Shown here piece after piece: positions 16,961 to 26,431 of a DNA stretch of 64,000 nucleotides. A model generated the notes under the pieces. It did no database searches. It saw only the letters and a list, made by a program, of their open reading frames with translations, and was not told the origin of the DNA. A program made the position numbers and the translations under genes. The stretch's first letter is position 1, and the number at the start of each line of letters is the position of its first letter. The DNA comes from Flavobacterium sp. CFS9. GTDB lineage: Bacteria; Bacteroidota; Bacteroidia; Flavobacteriales; Flavobacteriaceae. The stretch is from the NCBI RefSeq assembly GCF_041154745.1, contig NZ_AP031573.1, positions 3,720,001 to 3,784,000 of the forward strand, in the 5' to 3' direction.

Positions 16961-18034
16961 TTATTTTGTTGTTAACAAAAACGTTATAGTATCTACATTA
17001 TCTGCATAATCCCACAAACGTGGTTTTTGGGTTTGCCCAAAAGAAATACTGTTTTGAGTTAAATCATTGCTAACGATGCATTGAATTTGTTCAGCATCAG
17101 CTTCTAAACGAGTCTGTAAGTCTTCGATATTTTCATAAGATTCGTAAAAGATGCTCGAAATAGGAGAGGCGTAACTTGAATCTTCTTTTAAGGTTAAAAA
17201 ACCATTGTCAAGCAGTTTAAAATTACTCATCAAAAAGACAGCTTTGTTGTAGTCGTAATTGTTAGCGTATTTTTCGTAATGAATAACATCCTGATATTTG
17301 AAAATTGCCTGAAAAAAAGCATCAAAAGAATATCCTTTCGGAACAAAAAGTTTAGATACATTGCGGCATCCCAGACCAAAGTATCTGAAAATATCCTCGC
17401 CCAAAGCTTCTAATTCTTCGTGAGTTTCTTTTCCGTTTAAAATCGCGACCGAATTTCTGTTTTTACGAATGATAGAAGGTTTATCTTTAAAGTAATATTC
17501 AAAATAACGTGCCGTATTATTGCTTCCGGTGGCTATAACAATATCAAAATTTTCGAGTTTACCTTCCACGAAAGTGATCTTATCTTTCAGATTTTCGTCA
17601 ACAAAAATGAGGTATTTGGCTAAAAACGGTAATAAATGCTGATCGTTTGAAGAAGTTTTTATTAAGGCCTTATTTCCGGTGATTAAAACCGATAAAAAGT
17701 CATGAAATCCTACTAAAGGAATATTTCCGGCAAGAATTAAAGCAACTGTTTTTTCAGTTTTATCCGCTTTGTCGAATGCCGGGCTGTAAGCTGAAAGCCA
17801 TTTCTCAATGTTTTCTTCCGTCAAAGCTTCGGCCCAGGAATGTATTGCAAAATGCACCTGTTCAGGAGTATACCATCCATTGTGTGATTGTGAAAGAGCA
17901 ATCAGTTTTATGAAATCATCAAAAAACAGGTCGTTACCTAAAACCGATTCATTTCGTACGTTTTCTGTTTCAGAGAACTGACTTAAAAATCGACCTAGTG
18001 CTATAAAAGACTGTTTTTTTTCGTTTTGTAACAT
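16961..18034 (-). CDS. LuxC-like acyl-CoA reductase family protein
   Basis: The 357-residue product resembles the LuxC/acyl-CoA reductase family (aldehyde-dehydrogenase-like). It has a nucleotide-binding part (KTVALILAGNIPLVGFHDFL, FDIVIATGSNNTARYFEYYF) and the catalytic Cys segment FRYFGLGCRNVSKLFVPKG. LuxC enzymes reduce acyl-CoA or acyl groups to aldehydes. No Lux genes are here, and the real substrate is unknown. It stands divergently from a ferredoxin gene (139-base gap) and upstream of serC, an arrangement I recall in other Bacteroidota. Confidence 0.85.
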   Translation of the reverse strand: MLQNEKKQSFIALGRFLSQFSETENVRNESVLGNDLFFDDFIKLIALSQSHNGWYTPEQVHFAIHSWAEALTEENIEKWLSAYSPAFDKADKTEKTVALILAGNIPLVGFHDFLSVLITGNKALIKTSSNDQHLLPFLAKYLIFVDENLKDKITFVEGKLENFDIVIATGSNNTARYFEYYFKDKPSIIRKNRNSVAILNGKETHEELEALGEDIFRYFGLGCRNVSKLFVPKGYSFDAFFQAIFKYQDVIHYEKYANNYDYNKAVFLMSNFKLLDNGFLTLKEDSSYASPISSIFYESYENIEDLQTRLEADAEQIQCIVSNDLTQNSISFGQTQKPRLWDYADNVDTITFLLTTK

Positions 18035-18041
18035 AAGTAAT

Positions 18042-18072
18042 TTGTTTATGAAAGGTTTTGATTGTAATTTTG
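18042..18072 (+). promoter_or_regulatory. Bacteroidota-type promoter of the ferredoxin gene
   Basis: A TTG at 18042-18044 and TAATTTTG at 18065-18072 are separated by 20 bases, matching the -33/-7 consensus. The start codon is about 100 bases downstream, implying a fairly long leader. Confidence 0.65.
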
Positions 18073-18172
18073 CACAAAAATAAGCTATATTAAGTTATAA
18101 GGCAAAGCAGAATAAAATGTTTGACATTTTTAACGCATTTCTTATAATTTTTAACTCGTAACTAAGAACAAA

Positions 18173-18523
18173 ATGGCAATAATTATAACTGACGAATGCA
18201 TAAACTGTGGGGCTTGCGAACCAGAATGCCCAAATACAGCAATTTATGAAGGTGCTGATGATTGGAGATACAAAGACGGAACCAGTCTTTCAGGAACCAT
18301 AATTTTACCGGACGGAACTGAGGTTGATGCAGAAGATGCACAAACACCAATTTCTGATGAGGTGTATTATATCGTTCCCGGAAAATGTACCGAGTGTAAA
18401 GGTTTTCACGATGAACCTCAATGTGCTGCTGTATGTCCGGTTGATTGTTGCGTACCAGATGATAATCACGTTGAAGACGAAGAAACCTTGTTGAACAGAC
18501 AAGCGTTTTTACATGGTGAATAA
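18173..18523 (+). CDS. 4Fe-4S dicluster ferredoxin
   Basis: The 116-residue protein has two cysteine clusters: [12 protein letters not shown] near residues 9-20 and [21 protein letters not shown] further on. The second contains an 8-residue insertion, as in the Allochromatium-type 2[4Fe-4S] ferredoxins. It carries low-potential electrons in the cytoplasm. The divergent LuxC-like reductase next door is a possible redox partner by position only. Confidence 0.93.
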   Translation: MAIIITDECINCGACEPECPNTAIYEGADDWRYKDGTSLSGTIILPDGTEVDAEDAQTPISDEVYYIVPGKCTECKGFHDEPQCAAVCPVDCCVPDDNHVEDEETLLNRQAFLHGE

Positions 18524-18550
18524 TGAAATAATGATGTATTAGATATAAAT

Positions 18551-18582
18551 AAAAAATCCTGAGTTAACGCTCAGGATTTTTT
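18551..18582. terminator. bidirectional hairpin terminator
   Basis: The stem AAAAAATCCTGAG / CTCAGGATTTTTT with a six-base loop lies between the converging ferredoxin and TonB-receptor genes. Confidence 0.92.
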
Positions 18583-18640
18583 GTTTAGTCAGATTAAAGC
18601 TTTTTTTGACCTGTCTAGCTTGTATAAAGTTTCTAATTGC

Positions 18641-21307
18641 TTAAAAATTAAATCCAAGTCTTGCATAGTAGTAAGCTCCGCTGAATCCCATCTGAACAGC
18701 ATCCCAGTAGCCACCTGCTTCGGTGTTCCCTGTCTCGTCTTGTTTCGTTGGATAAACATTGAATAAGTTGTTACTTCCAATGCTTAATTTCAGGTTTTTA
18801 GTCAATTGATACCCAACAGTAAGATCAGTGATTAATCTTGGGTTGTATACATCGTTTTCATCAGTGTAATCTACTAAAACTACTTTGCTGAATCGGGTGA
18901 ATGCGATACCGGCATCAAATTTATTTTTAGCATAGTTAAGGTTTAAACCAAATTTGTTATCCGGAGCTGATGATAGTAAGAATGCTTTTTCACGTTTTCC
19001 GAAGAAAGTCCCCTCGTCTAAAGTTCCGTTTTTAACCTTATCAATTTTCATATCGTTGATGTTTCCAACCAGAGTCGCACTAAATAGGGATTCTCCGAAC
19101 TTCTTTTTCCAGGCCAAAACGATATCCAAACCATGTGTACTGGTGTCTACACCATTCACGAAAAACTGTGCTTTATCGACACCAAGGTTTAAAGGTTTAG
19201 CATCAAAATATCCGGTAAGAACGATACGATCTTTTACTTTGATGTAGTAACCATCAACTGTTGCCGTGAAATCTCCAAACGTAGCCGTGAATCCCAAAGA
19301 GGCATTTACCGCTTTTTCTTCGTTTAGTTTCTGAATTCCAAAAGCTTTAGTTACCGGGCTGTTGTTTGGAGCAAGTAAAACTTCGGTAGCTCCTCCGGCA
19401 TTAAAATTCGTAAAACGCAGGTTGTAATAAATTTGTGCTAATGAAGGCGCACGGAAACCAGTACTTACAGATCCTCTAAAGTTAATATGTGATCCAGCTT
19501 TTACTCTGGCAGCTAATTTTCCGTTTAGAGTACTTCCGAAATCACTATAGTTTTCAAAACGAACCGCACCGCTCAGTAAAAAAGACTCTGTGATGTCAAG
19601 CTCAGCGTCAGTATATAAAGATAAGTTTGTACGGCTTTTGTCTACTGTATTAGAAGGGCTGTATCCCGGAAAACCTTGTGAACCTCCGGGTCTTGAAATT
19701 GTTGGAGACGAAGTTGGGTCTGTAGGATCGTAATCCGGATTTGGAACAGTCGGTGCGCTTTGAGTTGTAGGATCAGTTATAGGTCTTCCGTTCGTATCGT
19801 AAGTCGCATAAGAACCTTCTTCTCCTGAGAAAATAGTGAATTTTTCTGTTCTGTATTCCGCTCCAAAAGCAAGGTTTAAACCGCTTAGTACCGAATCGTA
19901 GTTTTTAGAAAAATCAAAATTGGTTGTGTTTTGAGTCAGACTATGTCCTCCTGCATCAAATTCTGTTGGAGATTTCTCTTCTAAGGAAGCATTTATAGTT
20001 CCTTTGATGTAGTAGTGAAAAAGGTTTTTACCATAAGTATTACTTAGATCAATGTTCCATCCGCTGGCTGTTTTGGTTCTAAATCCTGCAGCAAGAGAAT
20101 TGTCTATAATGTTGGACGTAATTCTAGGAGTGTAACCACCCGGATAAACACTTTCAACCACTCTTTCTCCTCCATTTCTGGTAAAGGCATAGGCATCTGT
20201 ATCTCTGTAATTTCTGCCTCCAAAAGCATAAAATTGTGTTTTTTCGGATACCGGAAGTGTTAAATTTCCGAATAAGTTAAAGCCTTGAATAGAAGCGTCT
20301 CCAAAGCCTTTTCTGAAATCATAAGCAGGTCTTAAGGTTTTGTTTTTGTTGATGTATTCTGTTGTAAAATTGGCTGATCCTCCTTTGTCACCAATAGCAA
20401 CTCCGTAGTTAGCGGCTACTTTTACAGATCCACCGTCGAAAGATTGGTTTTTACCGTAAGTATTTCCGTTTCCGTTTTGATCCAGTCTGAAGTTTTTGGT
20501 ATTTGGAGTTCCATCCAGAAAATCACCTTTTGCATTGGTATTAAACGCTCCGTAGGTTACAGATCCCGTTAGCTCATCAACATTGTCATTTAATACAATA
20601 TTAATAACGCCGGCAATGGCATCCGAGCCGTATTGGGCAGCAGCACCGTCTCTTAGGATCTCAATTCTTTTGATAGCGGTAGCAGGTATGGCATTCAAAT
20701 CAGTTCCTGTATTTCCACGTCCGCGGGTACCAAATAAATTGATTAAGGACGATTGATGTCTTCTTTTTCCGTTAATCAAAACCAAAGTCTGATCTGGCCC
20801 CAAACCTCTCAGCGAAGCAGGGTCAACGTGATCGGCACCATCGGATCCGGATTGTTTGTTGGCATTAAAAGACGGAGCAACATATTGTAACAATTGATTG
20901 ATCTCTATTTTACCGCTTTGTGTTGTGACATCTTTTACACTAATCACATCAATTGGCACGGCTGAATTCACTACAGTTCTCTTAGTATTTCTTGATCCGA
21001 CGATTACAACATCATTCAGGACCTGACCTCCATTTTCGTCTAAAGTAACGTCGGTTTTGCTGTTCGTAGAGGATTTTTCTACATTGGTATAGCCAACATA
21101 GCTAAAAATTAAAATGGCACCTTCTTTTACTTTTATAAGGTAACCTCCTTCAAAATTGGTAGATACACCGTTTGTAGTTCCTTTTTCGAGGATATTAACT
21201 CCTGGTAGCGGATTACCTGATTTATCTCTTACAACTCCTGATATTTCCTTTTGGGCGAATAGAAATGCTGTGTTTAGCAGCATTAACAATAATGCAATAT
21301 TTCTCAT
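18641..21307 (-). CDS. TonB-dependent receptor with CarboxypepD_reg-like domain
   Basis: The 888-residue outer-membrane protein has a signal peptide and an N-terminal carboxypeptidase-regulatory-like domain (EISGVVRDKSGNPLPGVNIL, about 20-100). The plug domain (about 105-235) contains LRGLGPDQTLVLINGKRRH and IEILRDGAAAQYGSDAIAGV, and a 22-stranded barrel ends in ARLGFNF. It imports a ligand with TonB energy. No SusD partner, siderophore gene or riboswitch lies next to it, so the substrate cannot be inferred. The plug signatures resemble iron/cobalamin-type receptors more than SusC. Confidence 0.93.
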   Translation of the reverse strand: MRNIALLLMLLNTAFLFAQKEISGVVRDKSGNPLPGVNILEKGTTNGVSTNFEGGYLIKVKEGAILIFSYVGYTNVEKSSTNSKTDVTLDENGGQVLNDVVIVGSRNTKRTVVNSAVPIDVISVKDVTTQSGKIEINQLLQYVAPSFNANKQSGSDGADHVDPASLRGLGPDQTLVLINGKRRHQSSLINLFGTRGRGNTGTDLNAIPATAIKRIEILRDGAAAQYGSDAIAGVINIVLNDNVDELTGSVTYGAFNTNAKGDFLDGTPNTKNFRLDQNGNGNTYGKNQSFDGGSVKVAANYGVAIGDKGGSANFTTEYINKNKTLRPAYDFRKGFGDASIQGFNLFGNLTLPVSEKTQFYAFGGRNYRDTDAYAFTRNGGERVVESVYPGGYTPRITSNIIDNSLAAGFRTKTASGWNIDLSNTYGKNLFHYYIKGTINASLEEKSPTEFDAGGHSLTQNTTNFDFSKNYDSVLSGLNLAFGAEYRTEKFTIFSGEEGSYATYDTNGRPITDPTTQSAPTVPNPDYDPTDPTSSPTISRPGGSQGFPGYSPSNTVDKSRTNLSLYTDAELDITESFLLSGAVRFENYSDFGSTLNGKLAARVKAGSHINFRGSVSTGFRAPSLAQIYYNLRFTNFNAGGATEVLLAPNNSPVTKAFGIQKLNEEKAVNASLGFTATFGDFTATVDGYYIKVKDRIVLTGYFDAKPLNLGVDKAQFFVNGVDTSTHGLDIVLAWKKKFGESLFSATLVGNINDMKIDKVKNGTLDEGTFFGKREKAFLLSSAPDNKFGLNLNYAKNKFDAGIAFTRFSKVVLVDYTDENDVYNPRLITDLTVGYQLTKNLKLSIGSNNLFNVYPTKQDETGNTEAGGYWDAVQMGFSGAYYYARLGFNF

Positions 21308-21622
21308 GGTTAATTAAGTTTGGTTTATTGGTTGTTGTTCGTTTGTTATAAAAGTAATTATTTTTAACAAAAAATTAATAAGAAGTTTAATTTTTTTATT
21401 CTCCAATTCTTAAAAAACATTAATCGTCATTTTTACTTCAATTGCGAGCTATTAAATCTTATATTTGCAAAATTTTAAAGCCAAAAAATAATATTTTGGC
21501 ACAAATACAAAAGGAATACGAAAATTATAACCTGTTAAAAACGACTTTGGTATACTGAGAAATCGGTATAAAGAAGGCCCGGAAGAAATTAGGTTTACAT
21601 AAAAAACAAATAGAATCAACAG
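21308..21622. other. intergenic region upstream of ychF
   Basis: These 315 bases separate two divergent genes. They contain the promoter at 21442-21467 and a long leader, within which I see no hairpin or riboswitch that I can name. A 20-codon TTG-started frame at 21496-21558 is open, but its codon use is poor. Confidence 0.5.
21442..21467 (+). promoter_or_regulatory. Bacteroidota-type promoter of ychF
   Basis: TTG (21442-21444) and TATATTTG (21460-21467) are separated by 15 bases, slightly short. The predicted leader of about 150 bases is long for this group. Confidence 0.5.
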
Positions 21623-22717
21623 ATGAAAGCAGGAATTGTAGGATTACCAAATGTTGGAAAATCAACATTATTTAATTGTTTGTCTAATGCAAAAGCGCAA
21701 AGTGCCAACTTTCCGTTTTGTACAATCGAACCTAATATTGGAGTTGTAAACGTTCCGGATCCAAGAATTAACAAACTGGAAGAATTGGTAAAACCAGAGC
21801 GTGTACAAATGGCAACTGTGGATATCGTTGATATCGCAGGTTTGGTAAAAGGTGCAAGTAAAGGAGAAGGTCTTGGAAACCAGTTTTTAGGAAACATTAG
21901 AGAGTGTAATGCTATTATTCACGTTTTACGCTGTTTTGATAACGATAATATCGTTCACGTTGACGGTAATGTAAACCCAATTCGTGATAAAGAAACGATC
22001 GATATCGAACTTCAGTTGAAAGATTTGGAAACGATCGAGAAACGTCTGGAAAAAGTAAAACGTGCCGCAAAAACCGGAAATAAAGAAGCTCAGGCAGAAG
22101 AAGCTCTGTTAAACCGAATCAGAGAAGCATTATTGCAGGCAAAATCAGCGAGAACAATTGTTCCTCAAAATCAGGATGAAGAGGTTTTATTGGAGAGTTT
22201 TCAATTGATTACAGCTAAGCCTGTATTGTATGTATGTAACGTTGACGAAGGTTCAGCTGTAAACGGAAATAAATATGTAGATCAGGTTCGTGAATTGGTA
22301 AAAGACGAAGAGGCTGAAGTTATCATTCTTTCGGTAGGAGCAGAGGCTGATATTACAGAATTAGAAAGCTACGAAGAGCGTCAGGTTTTCCTTGAAGATA
22401 TGGGATTAACTGAGCCGGGATCTTCTGTATTAATTCGCGCAGCTTACAAATTATTAAAACAACAAACTTATTTTACAGCAGGTGTAAAAGAAGTTCGTGC
22501 CTGGACCATCAATATTGGAGCTACAGCACCGCAAGCTGCCGGAGTTATCCATACTGATTTTGAAAAAGGATTCATCCGTGCAGAGGTAATCTCATACGAA
22601 GATTACGTTCAGTATGGTTCTGAAGCAAAAGCAAAAGAAGCAGGGAAATTCAAAGTGGAAGGAAAAGAATATGTTGTAAAAGATGGTGATGTAATGCATT
22701 TCCGTTTCAACGTTTAG
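21623..22717 (+). CDS. ychF: redox-regulated ATPase/GTPase YchF (OLA1 family)
   Basis: The 364-residue P-loop protein begins MKAGIVGLPNVGKSTLFNCL (G1), has DIAGLVKGASKGEGLGNQFL (switch II) and the degenerate G4 motif NVDEG that goes with ATP preference. It ends in a TGS-like domain with the conserved AWTINIGATAPQAAGVIHTDF. It binds ribosomes and is linked to stress responses. Length and motifs match the family throughout. Confidence 0.96.
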   Translation: MKAGIVGLPNVGKSTLFNCLSNAKAQSANFPFCTIEPNIGVVNVPDPRINKLEELVKPERVQMATVDIVDIAGLVKGASKGEGLGNQFLGNIRECNAIIHVLRCFDNDNIVHVDGNVNPIRDKETIDIELQLKDLETIEKRLEKVKRAAKTGNKEAQAEEALLNRIREALLQAKSARTIVPQNQDEEVLLESFQLITAKPVLYVCNVDEGSAVNGNKYVDQVRELVKDEEAEVIILSVGAEADITELESYEERQVFLEDMGLTEPGSSVLIRAAYKLLKQQTYFTAGVKEVRAWTINIGATAPQAAGVIHTDFEKGFIRAEVISYEDYVQYGSEAKAKEAGKFKVEGKEYVVKDGDVMHFRFNV

Positions 22718-22724
22718 TTTTTTT

Positions 22725-22762
22725 AGAGAATAGAGAATAGAGAATAGAACATAGAAAATAGA
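22725..22762. repeat. AGAATAG 7-bp tandem repeat
   Basis: Four to five head-to-tail copies of AGAATAG, decaying to ACATAGA and AAATAGA, directly after the ychF stop. Confidence 0.85.
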
Positions 22763-22766
22763 TTGG

Positions 22767-22788
22767 ACTGCTGGAGAAATTCAGCAGT
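22767..22788 (+). terminator. hairpin terminator of ychF
   Basis: The stem ACTGCTG / CAGCAGT with an eight-base loop is followed by a T-run, 50 bases after the stop. Confidence 0.85.
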
Positions 22789-22812
22789 TTTTTTATGCTT
22801 GATCGTTATCAT

Positions 22813-22836
22813 TGTCAGGCTGAGTGAAGTCGAAGC
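22813..22836 (-). repeat. TTCGACT(T/C)CGCTCAG-family repeat
   Basis: Reads TGTCAGGCTGAGTGAAGTCGAAGC on the plus strand in the sequence shown at these positions; related copies lie near 34987 and 45941. Confidence 0.6.
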
Positions 22837-23031
22837 TTCACGTAGTTTGCCATTTCGAGGAACGAGACTCGAAATGATAAAAAAAAGGACTTTAAAATCC
22901 GTTTAAATCCGCGCTTTCGCATGTGCGAATCTGTATAATCTGTGTGTAATTTGTAAGAAGCAAAAAAAAATGGCTCAAAAATTGGTTACAGAAAAATTAA
23001 CCAATTATCAATCTAAAAACAACCAATCAAA

Positions 23032-23709
23032 ATGCTAAAAAAATCTTTCAAATTTCTGGGCTGGACACTTTTCGGAATCTTTACTTTTCTTGCTTTATAT
23101 GTCACAGCCGTATTATTGATTTCCAGAATTACAGTTAACTCCACTATTGACAAAATTGACGAACAAAATGCAATTCCGATTTATATTCTTTCCAACGGAG
23201 TGCACACAGATATAGTGGTTCCGATTGTTACCGAAGTCAAAGATTGGAGAAAGGAAATTCAGTTTGATCAGACAGAATCCAACGATACACTGGCAAAATT
23301 TGTAGCTTTTGGCTGGGGTGATAAAGGTTTTTATCTCGATACACCGGAATGGTCAGATTTAAAAGCCAGTACAGCGTTAAAAGCAATACTTGGCGTGAGT
23401 TCGTCAGCCATGCATACTACATTTTTTAAGCAATTACGCGAAGGCGAAGATTGCAAACGCATTCTGGTTTCTAAAGAAAATTATCAAAAATTAGTACACT
23501 ATATTTCGGAGAGTTTTAGTAATCCGGAGAATCCTGAATGGCTTGAAGGTCATAGTTACGGTAAAAAGGATGCTTTTTATGAGGCTAAAGGAAGTTATAG
23601 TCTGTTTTATACGTGTAACACCTGGGCAAACTGTGCGTTAAAAGCAGCGAATCAAAAAGCGAGTTTATGGACGATTTATGACAGGGGGATTTTTTGTCAT
23701 TATAAGTAA
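23032..23709 (+). CDS. TIGR02117 family protein (DUF2459)
   Basis: The 225-residue product has an N-terminal transmembrane helix (about 12-34). The domain that follows contains IYILSNGVHTDIVVPI, FGWGDKGFYLDTPEW and the C-terminal FYTCNTWANCALKAA, matching TIGR02117 (DUF2459), formerly called urease-associated. The conserved His and Cys placement resembles a papain-like or NlpC-type hydrolase fold, but activity is unproven. It is probably an inner-membrane or periplasmic protein. Confidence 0.85.
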   Translation: MLKKSFKFLGWTLFGIFTFLALYVTAVLLISRITVNSTIDKIDEQNAIPIYILSNGVHTDIVVPIVTEVKDWRKEIQFDQTESNDTLAKFVAFGWGDKGFYLDTPEWSDLKASTALKAILGVSSSAMHTTFFKQLREGEDCKRILVSKENYQKLVHYISESFSNPENPEWLEGHSYGKKDAFYEAKGSYSLFYTCNTWANCALKAANQKASLWTIYDRGIFCHYK

Positions 23710-23779
23710 AAAGCAGCATGGTAAAAATGTAAAAATTATCTGAAATGCAGGAATTTAAATTTTTGTTTATTCTTTAAAT

Positions 23780-24736
23780 TTGAAAGAATATCAAAAAACG
23801 AATCTTGTGGAAAATCAAAATATTTTATCAAAAACCTGGTATTTGTTGCGAACCACTTTTTTAGAGTTCAATGACGATAATGCCATCAAGTTAAGTGCTG
23901 CCTTATCGTACTATACCATATTTGCATTACCGCCTTTGTTGATCATTATTATAACCATCTGCGGTTTCTTTTTTGGAGAAGAAGCTGTAACCGGGGAGTT
24001 GTACGGGCAAATCAACCGTTTAGTAGGTAACGATGCGGCAATTCAAATTCAGGATGCAATCAAAAATGTACAATTGTCTGATAGTAATGTTTTCGTAACG
24101 ATTTTTGGAGTTGTAATGCTTTTAATTGGAGCTTCGGGAGTTTTTGCCGAAATACAAAGTTCAATTAATTTTATCTGGGGACTCCGCGCGAAACCGAATA
24201 AAGGGCTTAAAAAATTCATTCAGAATCGGATTATGTCTTTCTCTATGATTGTTTCTGTGGGATTTCTAATGCTCGTAAGCTTGATGTTAAATGCAGTTTT
24301 AGATGTGTTGAATGCGAGATTAAAACTATATTTAGCAGACAGTACGGTGTATTTGTTTTACATTATAAATTTGATCATTGTTTTAGGAAGTATCACGTTG
24401 CTTTTTGCGATTATATTCCGAACTTTACCAGATGGTATTATAAAGTGGAGAGACGCTTTTATCGGAGCCGGATGTACTGCAATCCTTTTTATGATAGGTA
24501 AATTTGCAATTGGATTTTATTTAGGAAATTCAACAATTGCGAGTGTGTATGGTGCAGCAGGATCAGTAATTATCATTTTGGTTTGGGTGTATTATTCCGC
24601 AATTATTTTATATTTTGGAGCCGAGTTCACTAAAGTATATGCAAAGACGTACGGAGGGAAAATTGCTCCGAATGGCTATTCGGTCGAAATTAAAAAAGAG
24701 ATATTTGAAATTAAAGAACAAACAAAAAAATCATAA
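23780..24736 (+). CDS. YihY/BrkB family inner-membrane protein
   Basis: The 318-residue product belongs to the YihY/virulence factor BrkB family, once mis-assigned as RNase BN. It has the conserved LSAALSYYTIFALPPLLIII in the first helix, six predicted membrane spans, and the family segment GAAGSVIIILVWVYYSAIILYFGAEFTK near the C-terminus. Function is unknown. The start is not an ATG: TTG at 23780 is used here, GTG at 23807 is the alternative, and no in-frame ATG fits. Confidence 0.88.
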   Translation: MKEYQKTNLVENQNILSKTWYLLRTTFLEFNDDNAIKLSAALSYYTIFALPPLLIIIITICGFFFGEEAVTGELYGQINRLVGNDAAIQIQDAIKNVQLSDSNVFVTIFGVVMLLIGASGVFAEIQSSINFIWGLRAKPNKGLKKFIQNRIMSFSMIVSVGFLMLVSLMLNAVLDVLNARLKLYLADSTVYLFYIINLIIVLGSITLLFAIIFRTLPDGIIKWRDAFIGAGCTAILFMIGKFAIGFYLGNSTIASVYGAAGSVIIILVWVYYSAIILYFGAEFTKVYAKTYGGKIAPNGYSVEIKKEIFEIKEQTKKS

Positions 24737-24830
24737 GTTTTGATGATTCAGAAATGTAGTTTGTGGCTTTATGGAATACTAAAAATCTAGTGAAAAGGAT
24801 AACAAAAAACAAATTCTAAAATAAAAATAT

Positions 24831-25355
24831 ATGAAAATTGTAGCCTTTGGAGGGAGTAACAGTCAGCATTCAATAAACAAACAGCTGGCGACTTATGCCG
24901 CAAGTTTATTCGAAAATGGAACAGTTGAGGTTTTAGATCTTAATGATTTTGCGATGCCCTTGTTCAGTGTTGATTTAGAAAAGGAAATCGGTCAGCATGA
25001 GCTCGCAAAAGCATTTTTACAAAAGATTGAAAATGCAGATCTTTTGGTCATTTCTTTGGCAGAAAACAACGGAAATTACTCTGCAGCTTTCAAGAATTTG
25101 TTTGATTGGAGTTCAAGGATCATGAAAGAAATTTTTCAGCAAAAACCAATGCTTTTGATGGCTACTTCGCCGGGAGCAAGAGGAGGAGCTTCGGTTTTGG
25201 AAATTGCCAATAATGCATTACCGAGATATGGAGCGCAGATTAAAGCTACTTTTTCATTGCCTGCATTTAATGCGAATTTTGATTTGGAAGAAAATAAAAT
25301 CTCCAATGAGGAGTTAAATAAAGAATTAAAAGACATTATTAAGTCTAGTTTTTAA
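24831..25355 (+). CDS. NADPH-dependent FMN reductase family protein
   Basis: The 174-residue flavodoxin-like protein begins MKIVAFGGSNSQHSINKQLA, the FMN-phosphate-binding loop of the NADPH-dependent FMN reductase family. It also has the LLMATSPGARGGASVLE segment that is conserved in azobenzene and chromate reductase-like members. Expected cytosolic role: quinone, flavin or nitro-compound reduction. It stops 4 bases before the transglutaminase-fold gene, so the two are probably co-transcribed. Confidence 0.9.
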   Translation: MKIVAFGGSNSQHSINKQLATYAASLFENGTVEVLDLNDFAMPLFSVDLEKEIGQHELAKAFLQKIENADLLVISLAENNGNYSAAFKNLFDWSSRIMKEIFQQKPMLLMATSPGARGGASVLEIANNALPRYGAQIKATFSLPAFNANFDLEENKISNEELNKELKDIIKSSF

Positions 25356-25358
25356 TTT

Positions 25359-26336
25359 ATGATTGCAAAAAAGATTGTCCTTGCTGTTTTCTTCCTGAGT
25401 TCCATCTTTCTGTCTGGTGTAAACGCGCAAAAGTACAATACGATTGATAAGACGGTGTTAAAGTATCCCGCTAATTTTAATTCAGTAGAAAGTCTCGCAG
25501 AAAGAATACAAAAAGATTTTACCTCAGATTCTGATAAAGCGAGGGCTATTTACAGTTGGATTGCATTAAACATAAGATACGATTATAAAGCTTATCTGAA
25601 TCCGCCAAAACCGCTCAGATTTACCTATATTAATGAAGCGGACAAACAAGCAAAAATTGCAGTTTTAAAGGAAAAAACCTGGCAGAATACTTTCGAATCC
25701 CGAAAAGCGGTTTGTGAAGGTTTTACACTTTTGTATCAGGAATTGGCTTCTTTAACAGGTTTAAAATGTGAAGTGATCCGAGGAGATTCTAAACGATCGT
25801 TGAGTGATATTGGACGTCAAAACTCGTTTTCCAATCATTCCTGGAATATGGTTCAGGTGGATGGAAAATGGATTCTGGTTGATGTAACCTGGGGGCAAGG
25901 ATATTATGACAGCAATAAAAAAGTAGCAGTGAGTCATTTTTCACCCGTTTATTTTGATACTGATCCCAAGTACTTTTTTACCAAGCATTTTCCGGATTCC
26001 GGAACTTATCTGGGTAAAAAATTAAACAAAGAAGATTTTCTGAACGGTCCGTTGCTGTTTGATGCTGCAATTGAAGGTGATCATGAGATTCTGGCACCTG
26101 ATTCGGGAATTATTCAGGCAAATGACGGGGACAAAATCCGTTTTAGAATAAAGAATATTGCAAAGACAGATCTGTTTTATTATTTGAAAAATGGAAAACC
26201 TGTCAGAATTGAAGATTCTAAAGTTGTAAATGGAGCTTTGGAATTTGAAGTTATTTATGATAAAAAAATAGGATCCTATATTACTTTTTTTCTGGATCGT
26301 GACGGTATAATGTCATTTAAGATAGTTTCAAAGTAA
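25359..26336 (+). CDS. exported transglutaminase-like protein
   Basis: The 325-residue product has a signal peptide (cleaved after VNAQ) and a transglutaminase/papain-like core. The candidate triad is Cys119 (RKAVCEGFTLLYQ), His160 (FSNHSWNMVQVDGKW) and Asp175 (LVDVTWGQG). The C-terminal third looks like a beta-sandwich (about 240-325). Such periplasmic proteins in Bacteroidota are often uncharacterised proteases or cross-linking enzymes. Substrate unknown. Confidence 0.85.
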   Translation: MIAKKIVLAVFFLSSIFLSGVNAQKYNTIDKTVLKYPANFNSVESLAERIQKDFTSDSDKARAIYSWIALNIRYDYKAYLNPPKPLRFTYINEADKQAKIAVLKEKTWQNTFESRKAVCEGFTLLYQELASLTGLKCEVIRGDSKRSLSDIGRQNSFSNHSWNMVQVDGKWILVDVTWGQGYYDSNKKVAVSHFSPVYFDTDPKYFFTKHFPDSGTYLGKKLNKEDFLNGPLLFDAAIEGDHEILAPDSGIIQANDGDKIRFRIKNIAKTDLFYYLKNGKPVRIEDSKVVNGALEFEVIYDKKIGSYITFFLDRDGIMSFKIVSK

Positions 26337-26431
26337 AACGAAGCAGGATCTTTGCTTAAAGAACTTCTTTCTTTGGTTAAATTGGCGTACCTTAGCTATT
26401 ACGGTTATAAAATTAATTTAACTGCCGGATT

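Larger units (their letters stand above)
22718..23031. other. repeat-rich gap after ychF
   Basis: No gene is seen in these 314 bases. In order they hold a 7-bp array (22725-22762), a terminator (22767-22788), a TTCGACTCCGCTCAG-family repeat in reverse orientation (about 22813-22836), a small ATTTCGAG/CTCGAAAT palindrome, and a repeat resembling one at 50236-50296 (about 22890-22945). Confidence 0.7.

Noticed and set aside
18641..21307. SusC-type receptor for a polysaccharide-utilisation locus
   Set aside because: No SusD gene or glycoside hydrolases nearby, and the plug pattern is not the SusC form.
21496..21558. 20-codon TTG-started frame in the ychF leader, possible leader peptide
   Set aside because: Codon use is not typical, no SD or conserved feature supports it, and the gene behind it starts in another frame.
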